Origin: an uncultured Thiohalocapsa sp. | GTDB lineage: Bacteria > Pseudomonadota > Gammaproteobacteria > Chromatiales > Chromatiaceae | NCBI RefSeq assembly: GCF_913063425.1 | Contig: NZ_CAJXYK010000039.1 | Location: forward strand, 1-59,630 | DNA length: 59,630 nucleotides | Direction: 5' to 3' | Part shown: positions 56,992 through 59,630 of the stretch, in pieces | How positions within the stretch are numbered: the stretch's first letter is position 1 | How the letters are laid out: every line of letters starts with the position of its first letter | The notes under the pieces: model-generated | Databases searched by the model: none | Seen by the model: the letters and a program-made list of their open reading frames with translations, nothing else | Told to the model about the DNA's origin: nothing | Program-made: the position numbers and the translations under genes

Positions 56992-57374
56992 GCGGCGACA
57001 CCCTGATCACGGCGGCCCTGGTGGTCGCGGCCTTCGGCGCCGGCGCCGGGCTCGGCTGGCTGTTCTACGCCGGGCTCTATCGCACGGTGCAGGCGCTCGC
57101 CCGCACGCGCCAACCGGTCCTGCTGATCGGCGGCAGTCTGCTGCTGCGCATGCTTGTGCTGCTGGCCGGGCTCTGGGTGCTGATGCTGGCAGGCCAGCAT
57201 TGGACCGGGGACGGCTGGACGACCCTGGTGCCGGGCCTGCTCGGGGTCATCGCCGTGCGGGCGCTGCTGCTGCGCCGCTACGGGCGCCCTGGCGACAGGC
57301 CCCGAGAACAACCCGACAGCAACGGCGCTGGCGGTCTGCCGGACGACGATACGACAGAGAGGCAATCGCGATGA
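56988..57374 (+). CDS. atpR: AtpR membrane subunit of N-ATPase operon
   Basis: 128 residues with three predicted helices: AALVVAAFGAGAGLGWLFYA, LIGGSLLLRMLVLLAGLWVL, and LVPGLLGVIAVRALLLRRYG. AtpR proteins of N-ATPases have this three-helix form with an Arg in helix 2 (here LLLRML) and are thought to interact with the c-ring carboxylate. The C-terminus is polar. Overlaps the antiporter and atpB by four bases each. Confidence 0.85.
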   Translation: MSGDTLITAALVVAAFGAGAGLGWLFYAGLYRTVQALARTRQPVLLIGGSLLLRMLVLLAGLWVLMLAGQHWTGDGWTTLVPGLLGVIAVRALLLRRYGRPGDRPREQPDSNGAGGLPDDDTTERQSR

Positions 57375-58060
57375 CCATCAGCCCCGATCAGATCCTGCTG
57401 TGGCAATGGGGCCCGCTGCACATCAACGCGACCCTGGCCTATACCTGGCTCATCATGCTGCTGCTGACCGGGGGCTCCTGGCTCATCACCCGCAGGCTCA
57501 GCACCGGGCCGGACATCTCGCGCTGGCAGAACCTGCTGGAGGTGCTGGTGACCGGGCTCAAGGACCAGATCCACGACGTGAGCCGCCAGGATCCGGGGCA
57601 GTATCTGCCCTTCGTCGGCACGCTGTTCATCTTCATTGCGACGGCCAATCTCTTGTCCCTGGTGCCGGGTTACATGCCGCCGACGGGGTCGCTCTCCACC
57701 ACCACGGCGCTGGCGCTGTGCGTGCTCACCGCGGTGCCGCTCTACGGCGTGCTGCATCGCGGCCCCATCGGCTATCTGCGCCGCTATGTGCAGCCGACCC
57801 CGCTGATGCTGCCGTTCAATCTCATCGGCGAGCTCTCGCGCACCGTCGCGCTGGCCGTGCGCCTGTACGGCAACATCATGAGCGGCACCGTCATCGTCGG
57901 CATCCTGATCAGCCTGACGCCCTTTCTGTTCCCCATCGTCATGCAGCTCCTGGGGCTGCTGACCGGCATGATTCAGGCATACATCTTTGCGGTGTTGGCG
58001 ATGGTGTATATCGCGTCGGCGAGCTCGGCACAGAGACAGGAGCGAGGGGCTGGGGGCTAG
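57371..58060 (+). CDS. atpB: N-type F0 ATP synthase subunit a
   Basis: 229 residues. The stator Arg is in LAVRLYGNIMSGTVIVGIL; other motifs are FVGTLFIFIATANLLSLVPG and FNLIGELSRTVALAVR. Five or six membrane helices form the ion half-channels. The C-terminus IQAYIFAVLAMVYIASA is typical. GAGAGG precedes the ATG. The gene ends with TAG after a degenerate QRQERGAGG tail, and 113 bases separate it from atpE. Confidence 0.93.
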   Translation: MTISPDQILLWQWGPLHINATLAYTWLIMLLLTGGSWLITRRLSTGPDISRWQNLLEVLVTGLKDQIHDVSRQDPGQYLPFVGTLFIFIATANLLSLVPGYMPPTGSLSTTTALALCVLTAVPLYGVLHRGPIGYLRRYVQPTPLMLPFNLIGELSRTVALAVRLYGNIMSGTVIVGILISLTPFLFPIVMQLLGLLTGMIQAYIFAVLAMVYIASASSAQRQERGAGG

Positions 58061-58173
58061 GGCTGCCGGCCGCACGCATCGGACCTATGCAACTCCCACC
58101 ATCGCGATCCGCCGCTCGATCCCAGCACCCAGAACCTCGAACCCAGCACCCAGCACCCAGCACCTCAAGAACC

Positions 58174-58446
58174 ATGGACCCCCAATCCCTCATCGCCATC
58201 GCTTCCATTTTCACCGCCGGCATCACCATCGCCATCGGTGCCATCGGCCCGGCGCTCGGCGAGGGCCGGGCCGTCGCGCAGGCGCTGACGGCCATGGCCC
58301 AGCAGCCGGACGAGTCCGCGACCATCACCCGCACGCTGTTCGTCGGGCTGGCGATGATCGAGTCCACGGCCATCTACTGCTTCGTGGTGTCCATGATCCT
58401 GATCTTCGCCAACCCGTTCTGGAGCCAGGTCGCCGGCGGCGGCTGA
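58174..58446 (+). CDS. atpE: N-type F0 ATP synthase subunit c with Na+-binding signature
   Basis: 90 residues, two-helix hairpin. Helix 1 has GPALGEG with a Glu where Na+-ATPases have Gln or Glu; helix 2 has MIESTAIYCFVV, matching the E-S-T-x-x-Y Na+-coordinating pattern. The two carboxylates and the Tyr predict Na+ rather than H+ binding. A CCCAGCA heptanucleotide repeat (58123-58163) fills the space before the start. Confidence 0.93.
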   Translation: MDPQSLIAIASIFTAGITIAIGAIGPALGEGRAVAQALTAMAQQPDESATITRTLFVGLAMIESTAIYCFVVSMILIFANPFWSQVAGGG

Positions 58447-58456
58447 GGGCGCGGCC

Positions 58457-59296
58457 ATGCAGATCGACTGGCTCACCGTCGCCGCCCAGATCGTCAACTT
58501 TCTGGTCCTGGTCTGGCTGCTGAAGCATTTTCTCTACGGGCCGGTGACGGCGGCCATGGCCCGCCGCGAGGACCGCATCGCCGAGCGCGTGACGGCCGCC
58601 CAGGAGCGCGAGGACGCCGCCGAGCGCGAGCGCGAGCGCCTGCACGAGCGCATGGAGCGCCTGGAGGACCGCCGCGACGCCGTGCTGGAGCAGGCCCGCG
58701 AGGAGGCGGAGTCCGAGAAGCAGCGCCTGCTCGACGAGGCCCGCGCCGAGGTGGACGACAAGCGCGCGCACTGGCGCGAGCAGCTGCGCAATGAGCAGGA
58801 CGCCTTCGTCAGGCAGCTGCGCCGGCAGACCGCCGAGGGCTTTGCGGACCTGGCCCGCAAGGCGCTGTCGGATCTTGCCGACGTGGCCCTGGAGGACCGC
58901 ATGGTGGAGACCTTGGGGGCACGGCTGGCCGGGCTTGACGAGGACGAGCGCGAGCAATTCCGCGGCGCCGACGAGCTCGTCGTCAGCACCGGCTTCGCGC
59001 TCGACGACGACCGCCGCGGGCGGCTCATCGAGCTGGTGCAGGAACACCTCGGCGAGGACAGGCAGCCCGGCTTCGAGCAGGACCCGGAGCTGGTCTGCGG
59101 CATCGCGCTGACCGCCGGCGGCCGCCGGCTCGCCTGGAGCCAGGCGGATTACCTGGACGGCTTCGAGCGCAAGCTCACGGCGCACCTGGACCAACGCCGG
59201 CGCGAGAGCGCCGACACCGAATCCAAAGCCGAATCCGATGCCGACACCGATGCCGATGCCGATGCCGAGCAAGGAACGGCCGCTGCAACGAGCTGA
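58457..59296 (+). CDS. atpF: N-type F0F1 ATP synthase subunit b, long form with delta-like C-terminus
   Basis: 279 residues, longer than a standard b subunit (~156). One N-terminal membrane helix (IVNFLVLVWLLKHFLYGPVT), a long charged coiled coil (residues ~40-150), then a C-terminal domain (~170-260) replacing the missing delta subunit, as known for N-ATPases. The last ~35 residues are Asp/Ala/Ser-rich (DADTDADADAEQ). The alpha (atpA) and gamma (atpG) genes are expected after the repeats at the right edge. Confidence 0.9.
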   Translation: MQIDWLTVAAQIVNFLVLVWLLKHFLYGPVTAAMARREDRIAERVTAAQEREDAAERERERLHERMERLEDRRDAVLEQAREEAESEKQRLLDEARAEVDDKRAHWREQLRNEQDAFVRQLRRQTAEGFADLARKALSDLADVALEDRMVETLGARLAGLDEDEREQFRGADELVVSTGFALDDDRRGRLIELVQEHLGEDRQPGFEQDPELVCGIALTAGGRRLAWSQADYLDGFERKLTAHLDQRRRESADTESKAESDADTDADADAEQGTAAATS

Positions 59297-59305
59297 CCGC
59301 GATCC

Positions 59306-59630
59306 GTCGCGGCCGGAGGCCGCTCCCACAGCGGCCATTGCACGTGGGAGCGGCATCCTTGCCGCGACTCGCCGTGGCCAGCGCGCTGGAAGTCGTCGCG
59401 GCCAGAGGCCGCTCCCACAGCAGCGATTGCATGTGGGAGCGGCATCCTTGCCGCGACTCGCCGCCGCCGGCGCTCTGGAAGTCGTCGCGGCCGGAGGCCG
59501 CTCCCACAGCGGCCATTGCATGTTGGAGCGGCATCCTTGCCGCGACAGGCCGCCGCCGGCGCTCTGGAAGTCGTCGCGGCCGGAGGCCGCTCCCACAGCG
59601 GCCATTGCAGGTGGGAGCGGCATCCTTGCC
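59306..59630. repeat. Four tandem 89-bp REP-like units (last truncated by window end)
   Basis: Units start at 59306, 59395, 59484 and 59573, each 89 bases. Each begins GTCGCGGCCGGAGGCCGCTC-CCACAG and contains the inverted GTGGGAGCGGCATCCTTGCC-GCGAC, so each forms one or two hairpins. The sequence resembles the REP elements of pseudomonads. It separates atpF from the next gene. Confidence 0.9.

Noticed and set aside
59306-59630. CRISPR array
   Set aside because: Units are 89 bases and repeated throughout, including what would be spacers; they are REP-like hairpins, not CRISPR.

Overview
The window is a very GC-rich (about 70% by eye) stretch of a bacterial chromosome. Gene content suggests a gammaproteobacterium of the purple sulfur / Chromatiales type: persulfide dioxygenases, an N-type (Na+) F-ATPase operon, a Uma2 nuclease with long coiled-coil repeats, a vWA-MoxR conflict system, and Fur operators of the TGCGAATCGTTCG type. 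No 16S, tRNA or CRISPR was seen, so the taxonomy is inference. The high GC content creates long antisense open frames over nearly every real gene; these are not annotated.

Layout. 1-3.7 kb (minus strand): a four-gene vWA-MoxR associated (VMAP-type) conflict operon: a Trypco1-like small protein, a trypsin-like VMAP protein, a MoxR-like AAA+ ATPase, and a vWA-like protein that runs off the left edge. 3.8-9.9 kb: amidohydrolase, persulfide dioxygenase, Uma2 nuclease, class I fumarase, AcuI/YhdH reductase, YhbY. 10.2-15.8 kb: a second MoxR/vWA (DUF2201) pair, in a minus-strand operon with a sirtuin and an unrecognised membrane protein. 15.9-19.3 kb: FAD oxidoreductase - DUF1365 - cyclopropane-fatty-acid synthase operon. 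19.5-23.6 kb: an animal-type alpha-amylase with altered catalytic residues, a PQQ sugar dehydrogenase lipoprotein, and an orphan pstC.

24.3-39 kb is an iron-linked island. Four Fur-like operators precede a DUF2325 protein; a run of low-complexity membrane-anchored proteins leading into an atypical P1B-type ATPase; a small HMA-like protein; and a ferric-iron ABC binding protein. A CDF metal exporter lies inside the island. The ATPase and the HMA-like protein share the motif VPGRIRxR and lack CxxC. The set resembles the fez (ferrosome) clusters that build iron-storage organelles, but with unfamiliar partner proteins; this is the strongest candidate for an undescribed system. The same interval carries a three-module parvulin isomerase and two tandem-duplicated secreted proteins.

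39.5-53.4 kb: isoquinoline 1-oxidoreductase-type molybdoenzyme (iorAB), a D-2-hydroxyacid dehydrogenase, a BBE-type FAD oxidase, FtsH, a frameshifted PRC-barrel gene, an MBL-rhodanese fusion, a sodC remnant, and PEBP with a GH65 phosphorylase. 53.5-59.3 kb: N-ATPase operon atpD-C-Q-[cation antiporter]-R-B-E-F, with a CPA2-type antiporter inserted between atpQ and atpR. The window ends in four 89-bp tandem REP-like units. A second, double-hairpin repeat family is scattered through five intergenic gaps.
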